A stretch of 64,000 nucleotides of DNA from Branchinecta lynchi. Its lineage: Eukaryota > Arthropoda > Branchiopoda > Anostraca > Branchinectidae. Where the stretch lies: NCBI GenBank assembly GCA_023053575.1, contig JAKZAP010000003.1, positions 11,074,561 to 11,138,560 on the forward strand, written 5' to 3'. Of this stretch, positions 34,346 through 45,915 are shown piece by piece (the stretch's first letter is position 1; every line of letters begins with the position of its first letter). The position numbers and the translations under genes are program-made. Below the pieces are notes generated by a model. The model was not told where the DNA came from, did not search any database, and worked only from the letters and a program-made list of their open reading frames with translations.

Positions 34346-34830
34346 GTATCCGCAAAAACGCAAACTACGCAGAATTACAATGAAAGAGACACCTTTTGTT
34401 TCAGTATCAATCCTATGCGACGGTTAAAACTCACGGCTGGTCACAGAAATTCCTTTTAAAGAATCTGAACATATGTTCTTTCGAATCTGAAGTAGAGTTT
34501 TTGTCCCAACCTTAACAGCGCGACATGTTGCTCTTTGTACCAAGGCTGGAATAGTTGGCGTTCTTAAACACGTTTTGAGTGCCTATTTCGAGCGCCATAT
34601 TGCCCACCATCACCTCGAGTTGAAGACTCTTACTTGAAATGATCTTTTCACCATAAGATGGACCAGAAATGTAGTTTTCGAAAATACCATTGCTGTCCAC
34701 TTGAAATTAACGATTTTCTTGGTAGCGCTTATTGACTCTGTCTCAGCCTTCCTGCTCTCCGACGCGGCAGCTGGGCGCAAAACATTTGAAACTGAACCCG
34801 CCGTGGTGAAAAACTGGGAAAACTAAGCAA

Positions 34831-36084
34831 AACAAGACCAAAGGTTTCGATGGGATCCCAAAAATCTCAATTCAAACAATTGGGTCATTTTTTTGCCATT
34901 CAGTCCTCGTCAGATTCCTTGAATATTTGTACTGTTAAAATAGAGTTCAAAAATGGATTTGCATGTCTTCTTGCCCGATACCGAATCTCTAATCGATTTC
35001 AAAAACAACTTTGAGATTCAACCAAATTTCCAGTTTCAGCCGAATTAATGATGCACCATTTGTCCAGTAAGAAAACTAAGTTCAGATATGGATTCAGCGT
35101 ACCTCCTTACCCCCTCAATGAATATTTTATTAGCGTCTAAAACATACATGTTTTTACCGTAAATTCGAAATCCCTCCTCAGCCTCTAAAGATAAGAACTT
35201 GACCTGTACTTTACCAGTGAATCCTCATTGAACAACATCCTCGCTAGAACAACACTATTTCATCGTTTGAACATTATATAAGATAAGATAAGATATTTAT
35301 TACCTTAGAAGCCCAAGGGCCATGGCAATACAAACAAACGAAACACAATGACAAACTTATTTCTAACTACCACTAAAACTACAAAAACAATGATCTCTAC
35401 CCACACATCGGGCAGAAGTAAGTACCAATTCTCCGTATCCGCCTACCCGTGTAACTCCTCTTATCTGCCAGCGGTCAAATATCAGCACGCATGCTAATTA
35501 ATATTTTCAATTCCTCCCTATCGAAACCCGCTTCAAATAAGCACATTCACCCCATGTCCCTTACGCCTCTGTATAAAACCTTAGAGAGAGAACTCCTTCG
35601 ACCTTGGATTACACAATTCTCTCCGAAGTCCACAGCTTAAACCAATCTTTGTCAGCCAAAATTGTGCGCAGAGCTATAGCCTCGTGCGCAGAGCTATAAT
35701 CATTTGAGAATAAAGGGGTAGGACCGCTACTGCCGAAAATTAGTCGACAAGTTTTGTGTCCGGTTTCACTGGATTCCGGGTGAACTACTTGTCCGGCAAG
35801 AAAATAACTTTCATATTTGGGTTCACCATGTCTCCTTACCCCTAAATCAACTATCTCGACAGCTTTTCAAAAATATTTGTTTTTGCCCCTTAATTTGAAA
35901 CCCCCTCCCCCACCCCTAAATGTAGAGCCACAGAGCCCATCTACGAATTTGATCTTACCGTTGACGCAAAGAATCCTCACACCATATCAAATATCTCATT
36001 CCCTTCGAGAGTTATCGTGCTTACAGACAGACGAACATTTTGGCGATGTCATAGGTATCCCTCCACTTACGTTTTGGGATCCCA
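34831..36084 (-). repeat. Family A fragments, copy 9 (minus), interrupted by LINE-tail sequence
   Basis: The first part (34831 to about 35235) starts at AACAAGACCAAAGGTTTCG ATGGGATCCC. The second part (about 35740-36084) starts in a module and ends at ACTTACGTTTTGGGATCCC. About 500 bp of other sequence, including a LINE 3' fragment, lies between them. The first part already contains a GTGAATCCTCA-like block near its end, so these could be two separate truncated elements. Confidence 0.75.
35275..35560 (-). pseudogene. LINE 3' fragment with TCTTA-type tail
   Basis: On the minus strand, SYTGRRIRRIGTYFCPMCG (with frame problems) is followed by GTTTGTATTGCCATGGCCC, GGTAATAAATATCTTATC and further CTTAT units. 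It matches the arrangement at 21955-22360 and marks the 3' end of the same LINE family. It is a 5'-truncated, inactive copy. Confidence 0.65.
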
Positions 36085-37064
36085 AGAAAAGAAGTCCAAA
36101 ATAGAAGATAGATCTGATGGTCTACCATGTCTTCCAGTATGAAAAACGACAGTTTCAAGCTTCTCATATCCTTATGTGTGAAAGAGTTGTCAGCGGACGT
36201 TGAAGATTCTGGCAAAGTTTGCGTTGCGTGACTTGAAAACTCGACACGGCCGATAATTTGATAATAGAAGCTTATAATTCCATAAGGGAGATAGGTATGC
36301 TATTAAGGCAGTGTAAGCAAGACTGAGTTGACTGTTGACTGAGTCCTTTAACTCAGTCAATGCAATAACCGAACCCAATATTTATTTATTTATTTCAAAT
36401 TATAGCCAACTGTAGTTTGCTAAAAAGAGCTTTGTGCCAGCGTTCGTTGAAATCTTGGATAAATGACGAATGTATTCCCTATAATATTTTGGCTTTTTTA
36501 ACGTTTTATTTGAAGGGTCATTTCCTGACCATTACCTTATAATGTTATTTACAACGTACCTTGCAAAAACGACAAGTCTGGCAGTATAATCTTGTAAAAA
36601 TTCGTTTCGTAATAAAGTATCTATTCCTGTGGAGACGCTTTCCAAGAAAGCTACAGTAGAAGTAAATCTGGCTTTGCTGTCGAACTCGCCAAGACTCTCC
36701 TTCGGATTATTCACTTTGAGTGGACGGGCTGTATAATCCAACACCTCTCGGAATCGGTAATCCGTGTTGAGCCAAGTTCTGAGAACCATACCAAAGCTGG
36801 AGTTTGGAAGCTAAACTACTTTTGACTGAATTGCATAATTTGGAGCTTTATAGGATTAGAAAATAGAAGCAATTGACTAACGGCGTGATAAACTGCAACG
36901 ACTATTTCTTCTCTTCATTGCATTTAAGACGAAAAAACGACCTCGCGATTGTTCTTTATTTTTAGAGTTTGATAATAATAATATAATTACAGCTCATTAA
37001 GGAAGTGAAACGCATACTGATAATAATAATTTATTCAACCTACTAGGGTCTATGATATTATCAC
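36085..37064. other. Intron sequence with no recognised feature
   Basis: AT-rich with TTTATTTATTTATT near 36382. An 85-codon minus-strand frame at 36532-36789 has no recognisable domain. Confidence 0.45.
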
Positions 37065-37215
37065 GGTCTAAAGCCGTTTTCGCAGTTACCGTGGTATCTG
37101 ATACCAGGGTCAAAAGTGTTTTTTCAGTTATCGTGCTATCCGGCCAGTTATCGTGGTATCTGATATTCAAATACCACGGTCGACCGTGGTAATTGATCGT
37201 GGTATCTGAAAAGTC
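37065..37215. repeat. Family G palindromic segment, copy 2
   Basis: Repeated GTTACCGTGGTATCTGATAC and GTTATCGTGGTATCTGATA units are followed by the palindrome CCACGGTCGACCGTGG and GTATCTGAAAAGTCATCTC. The last piece also occurs near 33900 (GTATCTGAGAAAAAGTCATC). Confidence 0.6.
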
Positions 37216-37289
37216 ATCTCATTTTCATCAGATTTCGCAAATTGGTGAGAAAGAAATTTAGCACTTAGTGGTGTAACTGGATATCGGTT

Positions 37290-38925
37290 TTTATGGCACT
37301 TGCCCTTAGGCCAAGTGCCATATAGCGATCGCAATTTCTGTCCGTCCGTCGGTCTGTCGGTCTGTCCAGGTGTTGCTAGTTCGGGCACTTCCACATAAGC
37401 TAGAACGATAAAACTTGGCAGGCGTATCAGGGACCCCAAATGATTAAGTTGGAAATAGTCACTTCCCCGATCCGAGCACCGTGGGGGGAGTGGAGGGAGG
37501 GGGAATCCGGAATCTTGAGGTATTTTTAACTTTTGAACGGGTGATCGGATCTCGATGAAACTTGATATTTGAAACGACCTCATGCCTCAGACGACCCACT
37601 TAAAATCCGGACCGGATCCGGTGACTTTTGGGGGAAGCTGGAGGGGGCAACCGGAAATCTTGGGAAACGCTATGAGTGGAGGGATCGAGATGAAACTTGG
37701 TGGGAAGACACCTAGCAAACACTAGATACATCATTGACATAACCGAGCCGATTCGGGCACTGTGGGGGGAGTGGAGGGAGGGGGAATCCGGAATCTTGAG
37801 GTATTTATAACTTTTGAACGGGTGATCGGATCTCGTTGGAACTTGATATTTGGAAAGACCTCATGCCTCAGACGACCTACTTAAAATCCGGACCGGATCC
37901 GGTGACTTTTGGGGGGAGCTGGAGGGGGCAACCGGAAATCTTGGGAAACGCTATGAGTGGAGGGATCGAGATGAAACTTGGTGGGAAGACACCTAGCAAA
38001 CACTAGATACATCATTGACATAACCGAGCCGATTCGGGTACTGTGGGGGGGGGGAGTGGAGGGAGGGGGAATCCGGAATCTTGAGGTATTTATAACTTTT
38101 GAACGGGTGATCGGATCTCGATGGAACTTGATATTTGGAAAGACCTCATACCTCAGACGACCCACTTATAATCTGGACCGGATCCGGTGACTTTGGGGGG
38201 GGGGGGCTGCAGGGGTCAACCGGAAATCTTGGGAAACGCTATGAGTGGAGGGATCGAGATGAAACTTGGTGGGAAGACACCTAGCAAACACTAGATACGT
38301 CATTGACATAACCGAGCCGATTCGGGCACTGTGGGGGGGGGAGTGGAGGGAGGGGGAATCCGGAATCTTGAGGTATTTATAACTTTTGAACGGGTGATCG
38401 GATCTCGATGGAACTTGATATTTGGAAGACCTCATGCCTCAGACGACCCACTTAAAATCCGGACCGGATCCGGTGACTTTTGGGGGGAGCTGGAGGAGGC
38501 AACCGGAAATCTTGGGAAATGCTATGAGTGGAGGGGTCGAGATGAAACTTGGTGGGAAGACACCTAGCAAACACTAGATACATCATTGACATGACCGAGC
38601 CGATTCGGGCACTGTCGGGGGAGTGGAGGGAGGGGGAATCCGGAATCTTGAGGTATTTATAACTTTTGAACGGGTGACCGGATCTCGATGAAACTTGATA
38701 TTTGGAAAGACCTCATGCCTCAGACGACCCACTTAAAATCCGGACCGGATCCGGTGACTTTTGGGGGGAGCTGGAGGGGAGAACCGGAAATATTGGAAAA
38801 CGCTATGAGATGAGGGATCGAGATGAAACTTGGTGGGAAGACACCTAGCAAACACTAGATAGATCATTGACATAACCGAGCCGTGCTTACTCGTAACAAG
38901 TGCCATATGAGCTCGTAGCTCTTGT
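37290..38925 (+). repeat. Family B element: head, five ~283-bp tandem modules and tail
   Basis: The head reads GGCACTTGCCCTTAGGCC AAGTGCCATATAGCGATCGC, then GTCCGTCCGTCGGTCTGTCG. The module anchor GAATCCGGAATCTTGAG occurs at 37503, 37784, 38069, 38356 and 38636 (periods 281, 285, 287, 280). Each module has GAACGGGTGATCGGATCTCG, the palindrome TCCGGACCGGATCCGG and GAGATGAAACTTGGTGG. The tail is AACAAGTGCCATATGAGCTC GTAGCTCTTGTT. Head and tail share CAAGTGCCATAT. Period changes come mostly from G-run length. Confidence 0.92.
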
Positions 38926-38967
38926 TCTTTTGGGATGACTTCGAGAAGTGCAATTTCGGCAATAGCC

Positions 38968-39813
38968 TTTTTGGGATCCCAGAACGTTAGTGGAGGGATA
39001 TCTATGACATCGCAGAAGTTGTCCGTCTGTCCGTCCGTCCGTCTGTTAGCACGATAACTCTCGAAGGGGTTGAGATATTTTGATCAAACTTGGCATGAGG
39101 ACTCTTTAGGTCAAGTTCGAAGATGGGCTATGTAGCTCTATTCTGGGGGAGGGGTTTGAAATTAAGGGTAACAAAATAAATTTTTTAAAAGCTAATGAAA
39201 TAGTCGATTTAGGGGCAAGGAAATGTGCTTAGTCCGAAAACGAAAATTATTTTCTCGCCGAACAACTATTTCGGCCGGAATCTGGCCAAAACCGGAGAAT
39301 TTGTATAAAGTAAAAGTTATATTTAAATTTGATAAGATGTTCGATTTGCGGGATAGTAGACATGCTGAATTCGCATATGACAATCATTTTATCACGGAAC
39401 ATATAGATCGCTCGGAATCCGACTGAAACCGGAAAATTTTTTAAAAGTAAAAGTTTAATCTGAAGTTGATTAGAGGTTGGGGTAAGGAGACATGCTGAAT
39501 TCGTTTTTGAGCTTTATTTTCGGACAAGTAGTTCCGGAATTCCGCCAAAACCGGAAAACTGGCAGAAGTAAGGCAGGAAGTTTCGATCTGCTTCGTCAAA
39601 ATAGATATGATTTAAAAGGGTAAACATACATGCTGAATCCATATCTGAACTTCGTGTTCTCATATGATTAGCTTTTTGGCCTTAGTCTGTTTCTAAATTT
39701 TAATAGTAAAAGTGTTCAAGGAGTCTGGCGAAGACTGGATCTGGCGAAGACAATACCCAATTGTCTGGACAAATTTGAACTTTTGGGATCCCATCAAAAC
39801 CTTTGGTCTTGTT
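38968..39813 (+). repeat. Family A element, copy 10
   Basis: It starts at TTTTTGGGATCCCAGAACG and ends at TTTTGGGATCCCATCAAAACC with GGTCTTGTT. The head, the GTCCGTCTGTCCGTCC stretch and about four ~135-bp modules are present. It lies just downstream of the family B element. Its second copy is at 57504-58348. Confidence 0.88.
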
Positions 39814-39844
39814 TGCTGAGCAACCGTGTATCAGAGACCAAGGT

Positions 39845-39915
39845 AACTGCAGAAGGGACTCATTGCAGTTTCAGTTACCGTGGTAATGGATACCATGGTA
39901 TCTGCAAAAACGCAA
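39845..39915. repeat. Family G palindromic segment, copy 3
   Basis: GTAACTGCAGAAGG, GTTACCGTGGTAATGG and ATACCATGGTATCTGC followed by CAAAAACGCAACTAAA parallel the segment at 34270-34345. Confidence 0.55.
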
Positions 39916-41805
39916 CTAAATACGATTGCAGCAAAAGGCCTTCGCCTCGAGATACAGAAAGTTTCGTACACTCACTAAAGAATTGAAACACACAATATGA
40001 TTATTTAACTCGCTGTGTAGCGTACTACTTACGAAACGATGCCGAAGTCGTTGAGATGTATGTGGAATTTCTAATCCAGACAATAGGGTCTTATAGAGTT
40101 TCGCTCTAGATCCATAAATTGCCCCTTGTCCAGGTTGTCAATTCGAGTAGAAAACTCATAAACATCCTGGTTCGCGTATTTTCTTTTGTCCAAGACCCGC
40201 CTTCGGAACTTCATCAGATTTTGGCATTAGTTTAGTTGTTCAGTCTTCTTATCCGTATACCAACATCAACAAGACGAGAAAGACATTCTAGTACTACGGA
40301 ACTTCCGCGTTTTGCCAGCTTTTACTCCACTGCCGACACTTAACCTTTCGATCAAGAAACTAGAAGCAAACTGTCTGAGGGTTCATAACGGATAACACAA
40401 AGATGAGGATGCTATCTGTTATGATTTTGCAATCTGCATTAAACGGTATACAAGCATACAAGCATTGCCAGGAAGAGCCGAAAAAGCATCCGTTGACTTT
40501 TCCGGAATCATGATGACAAGCAAAAAGTCCGCAGATTTTTTTTCGGCAGTGTTCCTTCTCTTCTTGAATGCGTAACGTTTGAAAAAGAAAACAGCTAACA
40601 TTCTAAGTGTTGTCTGGTCCGCGCATCCTTGTGATAATTTTTGCGAAACTTCGGACAGTGCACCACCGAAATTCCTTATTTTCCCGGGTTCCGGCCGAAT
40701 ATTAATCCGACCAGTAAACAGTAAAGATGATCCGCCAGGTTTTCTTAATAATTCTAGCAAATTCTCGGTTCTTGTCGGACTCCGGGCAGACTACTTGTCC
40801 GGTAAGAAAAAAAGGGATAGAATAGGATTCAACATTATATTACTATATTACTTATTGGCTCGATGAAAATATTTGCCCGCGCTTCACGTTTTACCTCCTT
40901 CACCAGCCTTCGTGTAAAGCTAAATGCCTCATCTTCAAACTTGACCTGTACTTTGAGTCAAGGGATACTCACACAAATTTGGAAAAGGTGTGTCTCGAAA
41001 CTATACGACAAAAGCACAAACAGAAACTTGCTACAAGTTATTTATCCCGTCACATACCTTTCAGAATCCCAAAACGACGATCGATCCAGACTGCAAATCC
41101 ATCAAGAGAGAAGTTTCCCATGTTTCGTAGCCAGTCGGATTTAACTCTCAGAATTCAGAACGATTGCAGAAAACATAAGTGAATTTTTCGGGACATAAGC
41201 GAGTTTATCCACAAAGAATGACATCATTAAGTTTTCTTGCCAAACCATAAGGTTCCCTCCCGCGTGGCTATTCTGTTTCAAAGAAACAAAGCAAACAGAG
41301 CAGGAAAAAACTAGAAGAGAAAGAAAACTCACAAACCAATACACAAACAACAAAAAATACAAGAAAATCCGCGAACGATCTTTCATCATAGAAAACTAAA
41401 AAAAAAAAAAATTATCGTTTGGAAAAAAGGACGAGTTGAAAGGTGATAGGGTCGACGCAACCTTTATCTATTTAGGTAGTGAATTCCTCAACTCCGGAGC
41501 AAAATTATTAGTTCTAAAAAAATTGATCATGAATAAATAATTAAATGAATTATTTATGTTGTTTTACGGGTGGTAACACGCAGCTGACACGCATTTCGGG
41601 TAAAATACATGACTATATGTGGAAATAGTGATTCTGTGAAAACAAATTCAGAAAAATAAACATAATTAATTAGTAAAATACTTAAAAGTGTAACAAAGAA
41701 AAGAAAACTACACATAAAAAGAAGAAAATTAGAACCATTCTAAGAAGAAGACTATTGCATCTAAAGTTATTCGACCTATTCATCTAATTATTTATTTCAT
41801 TCCAG
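39916..41805. other. Intron sequence upstream of the second-SNARE exon, no recognised gene
   Basis: A short family A-like fragment near 40770-40805 (CGGACTCCGGGCAGACTAC TTGTCCGG) is visible. Overlapping open frames at 40419-40760 (minus) and 40579-40866 (plus) are antisense to each other and lack known domains. An A run lies at 41400-41411. The last ~250 bp are AT-rich and lead to the acceptor. Confidence 0.5.
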
Positions 41806-41950
41806 GATCACCAAAGACGCGCGTGAAGACGAGATGGAAGAGAACATGGGTCAAGTTTCTACCATGATTGGAAACCTGAGGAACATGGCCATTGATATGG
41901 GATCAGAAATTGAGAATCAAAATAGGCAGATCGACCGAGTCAACGCCAAG
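41806..41950 (+). CDS. Snap25: SNAP-25 exon: main part of second SNARE (Qc) motif
   Basis: This exon encodes [18 protein letters not shown] through RQIDRVNAK, 48 full codons after a G that completes a Lys codon. It is the core of the second, Qc-type SNARE helix of SNAP-25. The heptad pattern of hydrophobic residues (M, V, M, I, L, M, I, M, I) is visible, and the Gln in NQNRQ corresponds to the ionic zero-layer glutamine of the family. The acceptor is TTTCATTCCAG. The donor is AAG/GTATGC, phase 0. A 62-bp tandem repeat begins about 230 bp downstream. An apparently identical copy of this exon, with its flanking introns, occurs at 60340-60484 after the assembly gap and is treated as an artefact. 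Confidence 0.97.
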
Positions 41951-42181
41951 GTATGCATAGAGCTAAAAATACGAACAGTTATTCTATACTTCTTGATCTG
42001 TCCATCATAAAACCAACGTGGTTTGGACGGAATAGAAAATAGACGAGAAAAAAGGAAAAGAAAAACACTATTTACCTGTCAGGGGTTTCATAACATTTAT
42101 TCAAAGACGTGCAGTTTCAGGAGATATGAGTAACAACAGACCGTGCAAAAATTAATGTTGCTAGTTTCGAGAATATCGTAT

Positions 42182-42340
42182 CAAATTTGCAGTTCCGGGA
42201 ATAATAATGTTGGGATTTGCAGTTCCGTTCCGATAAGAATGTTCAAATTTGCAGTTCCGGGAATAAGAATGTTGGAATTTGCAGTTCCGTTCCGATAAGA
42301 AAGTTCAAATTTGCAATTCCGGGAATAAGAATGTTGAGCC
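42182..42340 (+). repeat. Tandem repeat, 62-bp unit, ~2.6 copies, just after the SNARE exon
   Basis: AAATTTGCAGTTCCGGGAAT recurs with TTTGC at 42186, 42248 and 42310, a 62-bp period. Within each unit a second half-unit (TTTGCAGTTCCGTTCCGAT) shows an internal ~30-bp repeat. A copy is at 60716-60874. Confidence 0.85.
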
Positions 42341-43076
42341 AATATCTAAGGCCAGATTAGCATTATAAGTACGATGTCGTTTAAGGATCTAAATGGTTTA
42401 CTACCGGTCAAAATCTTTAGGAAAAGAGAAGACAGATTTACATCACATCTGGCAATATGTCTTATCCATGAAAGCAGACAGAGCAAAATAACTCTACAGA
42501 GTAATGCAAGAACTTCGAAAAAGTGACACGCCGTCAAATCGCAGCAACACTAGCTCCACTAGCGGATACGAACATCCATACCGAAACTCAACCAATCTCA
42601 GAGCAGAATTATCTTGATCTGACCAATCGCTAACGAGCGCTGGCTAGAATCTACGTCCGCCACTGCACGCAGCGAACAAAGCGGCGGATGCCCATTTTTG
42701 ATGCATGGGAAGGATAGGTCTTCGCATTACTCTTTAGAGTTATTTTGCTCTGGAAGCAGACTAAGTAGTACCCGGCAGTCCAAGAAGCATTGTCTCTCAT
42801 CGGTTTATTTCGCACTTCTGATTGAACCAACCACAAACAAAAAGAGGGGTGGGGCTTAACTGTGAAGGAAGGAAGATAAGATGTGGCTCGAGAACAAAAG
42901 AACGGAAACAGCTGTAAAAGGAAAAATGCAACTATTCGGGCTGGTGATAGCGCTGGTTACTGCAGAGTAGTGTCATATGTTCATGTAGGACTGCTTAAGC
43001 AGAAAGTTGGGGTACTTGGGTTTTACTTAAGTACAGCTTTCCTTGAGTATACTTATAAATATTACTTGAAGCCTAA

Positions 43077-43525
43077 AGTACAGGATTGTTGCATGAAGCT
43101 GCCCTTACTATGGCGCCGCCCACCCCCCAATTGGCCATGGTACATGATCCTGCCACCTTGGATCATGAAGCTGCCACCCCCAGAAAAATCATGCAAATTC
43201 CAAGAAAACAGCAAATTTTTTTATTTGCAAAAGGTCAAGGAGCCTCTCTGACCAAACAGCTGGCCTCTAACTTCACCATGTAGCAAAATACCATTTTTAG
43301 CAAAGTGGGCGACTTCATGATCACTTGGGTGCCTACATTCTTTTGTGTTCTCCAGCTTAGCCTTGAACAATTACAAGTAAACTATGGTACCAGCAGAAAG
43401 CGAAGGTTCTAAGCCTCCTTTCAGGATACTCCACTGAATTTTATTTCAACCTTTACTCTTTTTCCCTAAGTCATTTCCCCAAAACAGAAGTTTAGGGTGG
43501 CAGCTTCATGCAACACTCCTGTACT
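43077..43525. mobile_element. MITE, ~449 bp, ~27-bp inverted ends
   Basis: The left end AGTACAGGATTGTTGCATGA (then AGCTGCC) is mirrored by GGCAGCTTCATGCAACACTC (then CTGTACT), with one mismatch. A second CATGAAGCTGCCACCCC block lies inside near 43164. There is no coding capacity and no clear target duplication. The plus-strand open frame at 42883-43251 runs into it and is not considered genic. A copy is at 61611-62059. Confidence 0.8.
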
Positions 43526-43615
43526 TCTTCAGTTAGACTCTCCTTACATAACATCGATTTGCACGTTGAAATGCTTCTTTGGTAGCATTTATCCCACAGT
43601 TTAAAGCCTACAGAG

Positions 43616-44684
43616 AACAAGACCAAAGGTTTCAATGGGATCCCAAAAATGTAATATTTGATCCAGACAATCGGATCTTATAGAGGTCCAGTCTTCGCCA
43701 GACTCCTTGAGAAACAGATTAAGGCAAATGGCAATAATCTGAGAAGACCAAGTTCAAACATGGATTCACCATGTGTGTTTACCCCTATAGCCTGCGTCAT
43801 ATCTACTTTGACGGAAGTTCCTGCCTTATTTCTGCCAAATTTCCGGTTTCAGCCGGATTCCGGGCGAACTACTTGTCTTGCAAAAAAAGTGAAGTTCAAA
43901 AACGGATTTAGCATATCCCCTTACCCCTAAATCCAACCTCCAATTAACTTGAGATAAAACTTCAACTTTTAACAAATAATTCGATTTCAGCCGGATTCGT
44001 GGCGAACTATGTGTCCAGGTAGAAACTGATTGTCATAGACGAATTCAGCATCTCTTCTTACCCATAAATCGAACACCTAATGAAATCCATATAAAACTTT
44101 TACTTTTTACAAATTTCCCGGTTTTGGCCGGATTCCGGGCGATCTACTTGTCTGCCGAAAAAATAATTTTCATATTCGGATTCAGTATGTTTCCCTATCC
44201 TTAAGTCGAATCTCTAATCAACTTCAGATTAAACTTTTATTTTTGACAAATTTTCCGGTTTTGGCTGGATTTCCGGCGATCTACTTGTCCGAAGAGAATA
44301 TCGTCTAATATTCCGATTCAGTATGTCTTCTTACCCCTAATCGGACATCTAATCAACTTCAGATAAAATTTTACTTTTAGCAAACTTTCCGGTTTTGACC
44401 GGATTCCGGGTGAACTACTTTTCCGGCGAGAAAATGGTTTTCATATGCATGTTCAGCATGTCGTCTTACCCCTTAATTTGAAACCCCTCCCCCTCCCCTA
44501 AATATGCACCTATCGGGCCCATCTACGAACTTGACCTTTCCCTTGACTTGAAGAATGCTCACACCAAGTTTCATCAAAATATCTCATTCCCTTCGAGAGT
44601 TATCGTGCTGACAGACGGAAGGACAACTTTTGCGATGTCATAGGTATCCCTCCCGATCCCTCCACTTACGTTTCGGGATCCCAC
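43616..44684 (-). repeat. Family A element, copy 11 (minus)
   Basis: It starts at AACAAGACCAAAGGTTTCA ATGGGATCCC and ends at CCACTTACGTTTCGGGATCCC. It is near full length with about six reverse-complemented ~135-bp modules, and the GTCCGTC stretch is reduced to GACAGACGGAAGGAC. A copy is at 62150-63218. Confidence 0.88.
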
Positions 44685-45230
44685 AAACTAATGAAAGTCT
44701 GTAAAGAACACAGCACCCTTGGAAAGTCTACTACTCGACGGCCATATCTCCATTCAAAGCTGCAAAGACTATCTTCTCTCAGCGTGCAGTACTTAAAATG
44801 TGCAGTATTTGAAGTACTACTTAAAGATTAAATGAAAGAAGACGACACAGATAACGGCCAAATGTTTCTAGGGTCAACTATATGTTGATTAAAGTGTAGT
44901 AAGACCGGGTTCCCTTGACTAAACCCACCCTGTGCCACTCCGAAGGGGCATCCCCTCTTTAAATCTCTTCATGGGGTGGTTTGAAACCATTTGTAAATTA
45001 TAGGGCGCTTCGAATGTTCTTCATGTGACTGAGGCGAGCAACAAGGCTAACAAATTATTGAAGAGTTAAAGTTAAGGTTGGAAATGAGTGTTTGCAGTGG
45101 TTTTCATTAGACCCTTTTTAGATGGTGGTTTGGATACCTTTGTAGACGTTCGTGCCTAGCGAACTTGTTTGACGCTTCCCTTTCCCCCTGAGAGTATTCT
45201 GATTCGTAGGGGAAAACTGAGCTTGAATCC
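44685..45230. other. Intron sequence with no recognised feature
   Basis: Nothing recognisable on either strand, apart from a small inverted pair around GCAGTACTTAAA and GAAGTACTACTTAAAG near 44786-44825. Confidence 0.5.
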
Positions 45231-45915
45231 GTTTTTCAAGAGGGGGAAGTATTTCATGAATACACCGACTTTTCTACTTGACAACTTTTGTCGTCCTAAT
45301 TTAGTTCCGTTTAATATGCTGTACCGTATGTCAAGAGGTCAGAGAGTCGTGTATAAAGATCAATCCCGAGTATGTTGAAATAAATTTGAAATTCCTAATG
45401 CGCAGATTTCTTGTAAGATAATTTCAACGAGAAAGATCTCGGTTTTGTTTCTAGCAGCCGACGCGGTGGGAGATTGATTTTTTTTTTTTTTCTTTTAATC
45501 AGTGTGTCTGAAAGACAAAATGTCTGACCTGAGTAATACTTTTATTTGTTGTTTTAGATCAAAATAACACACCCCTTTCGTAAAGTGAAATCAAATAAAA
45601 AAGGCAGTATTTGATTCGCATGGGAGAGCTGCCCTTAGATCCTTTTTTTTTTTGGGGGGGGGGGGGTATTTCATGATTACACCGACTCTAGTTCTCTACT
45701 TGACAACTTTTGTCATCCTAATTTAGTTCCGTTTGTTATGCCGTACGTCAAGGGGTCAGAGAGTCCGAGGTCCGAGTCTGTTGAATGCGCCAGTAAAAGA
45801 CGGCAAAATAAATAAATTCGAATTGCATTGATATGACTAAGCAATATGTTTATTTGGTTTTTAGATCAAATAAAAAAAAATCCCTTTCGTAATTGTAAAT
45901 CAAAGAAAAAGGCAG
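45231..45915. repeat. Diverged tandem duplication
   Basis: TATTTCATGAATACACCGAC, TTGACAACTTTTGTCGTCCT and GTCAGAGAGTC (45247-45350) recur as TATTTCATGATTACACCGAC, TTGACAACTTTTGTCATCCT and GTCAGAGAGTC (45667-45765). TTTTAGATCAAA with CCCTTTCGTAA near 45555 recurs near 45860. A G run of about 13 at 45654-45666 precedes the second copy. The first ~235 bp fall inside the 11.8 kb duplicated block. Confidence 0.75.

Larger units (their letters stand above)
33680..45466. repeat. First copy of an 11.8 kb duplicated block
   Basis: This block recurs at 52219-64000 in the same orientation. It holds the SNAP-25 exon at 41806-41950, three family A repeats, the B-module array, a 62-bp tandem repeat and an inverted-repeat element. 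The coordinate offset to the second copy is 18,539 at the start and falls in single-base steps to 18,534. I traced each step to a homopolymer: a G run at 37911, a G run at 38195-38206, GGG at 38271, TTT at 39328 and AAAA at 39933. I noticed no substitution in the stretches I compared. This copy is contiguous with both neighbouring SNAP-25 exons and is taken as the correct placement. Confidence 0.97.

Noticed and set aside
37167..37583. 138-codon minus-strand open frame, repeated at 55706-56122
   Set aside because: It lies across the head and first module of the family B element. Its Pro-rich pattern comes from C-rich runs, and its second copy is the assembly duplicate.
37440..38880. Regularly spaced repeats as a CRISPR array
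   Set aside because: The whole ~283-bp unit is conserved, with no short repeat plus unique spacer pattern, and the genome is eukaryotic.
2584..44684. Family A as a Helitron
   Set aside because: No TC start, CTRR end or terminal 3' hairpin of the Helitron type can be seen consistently across the copies.
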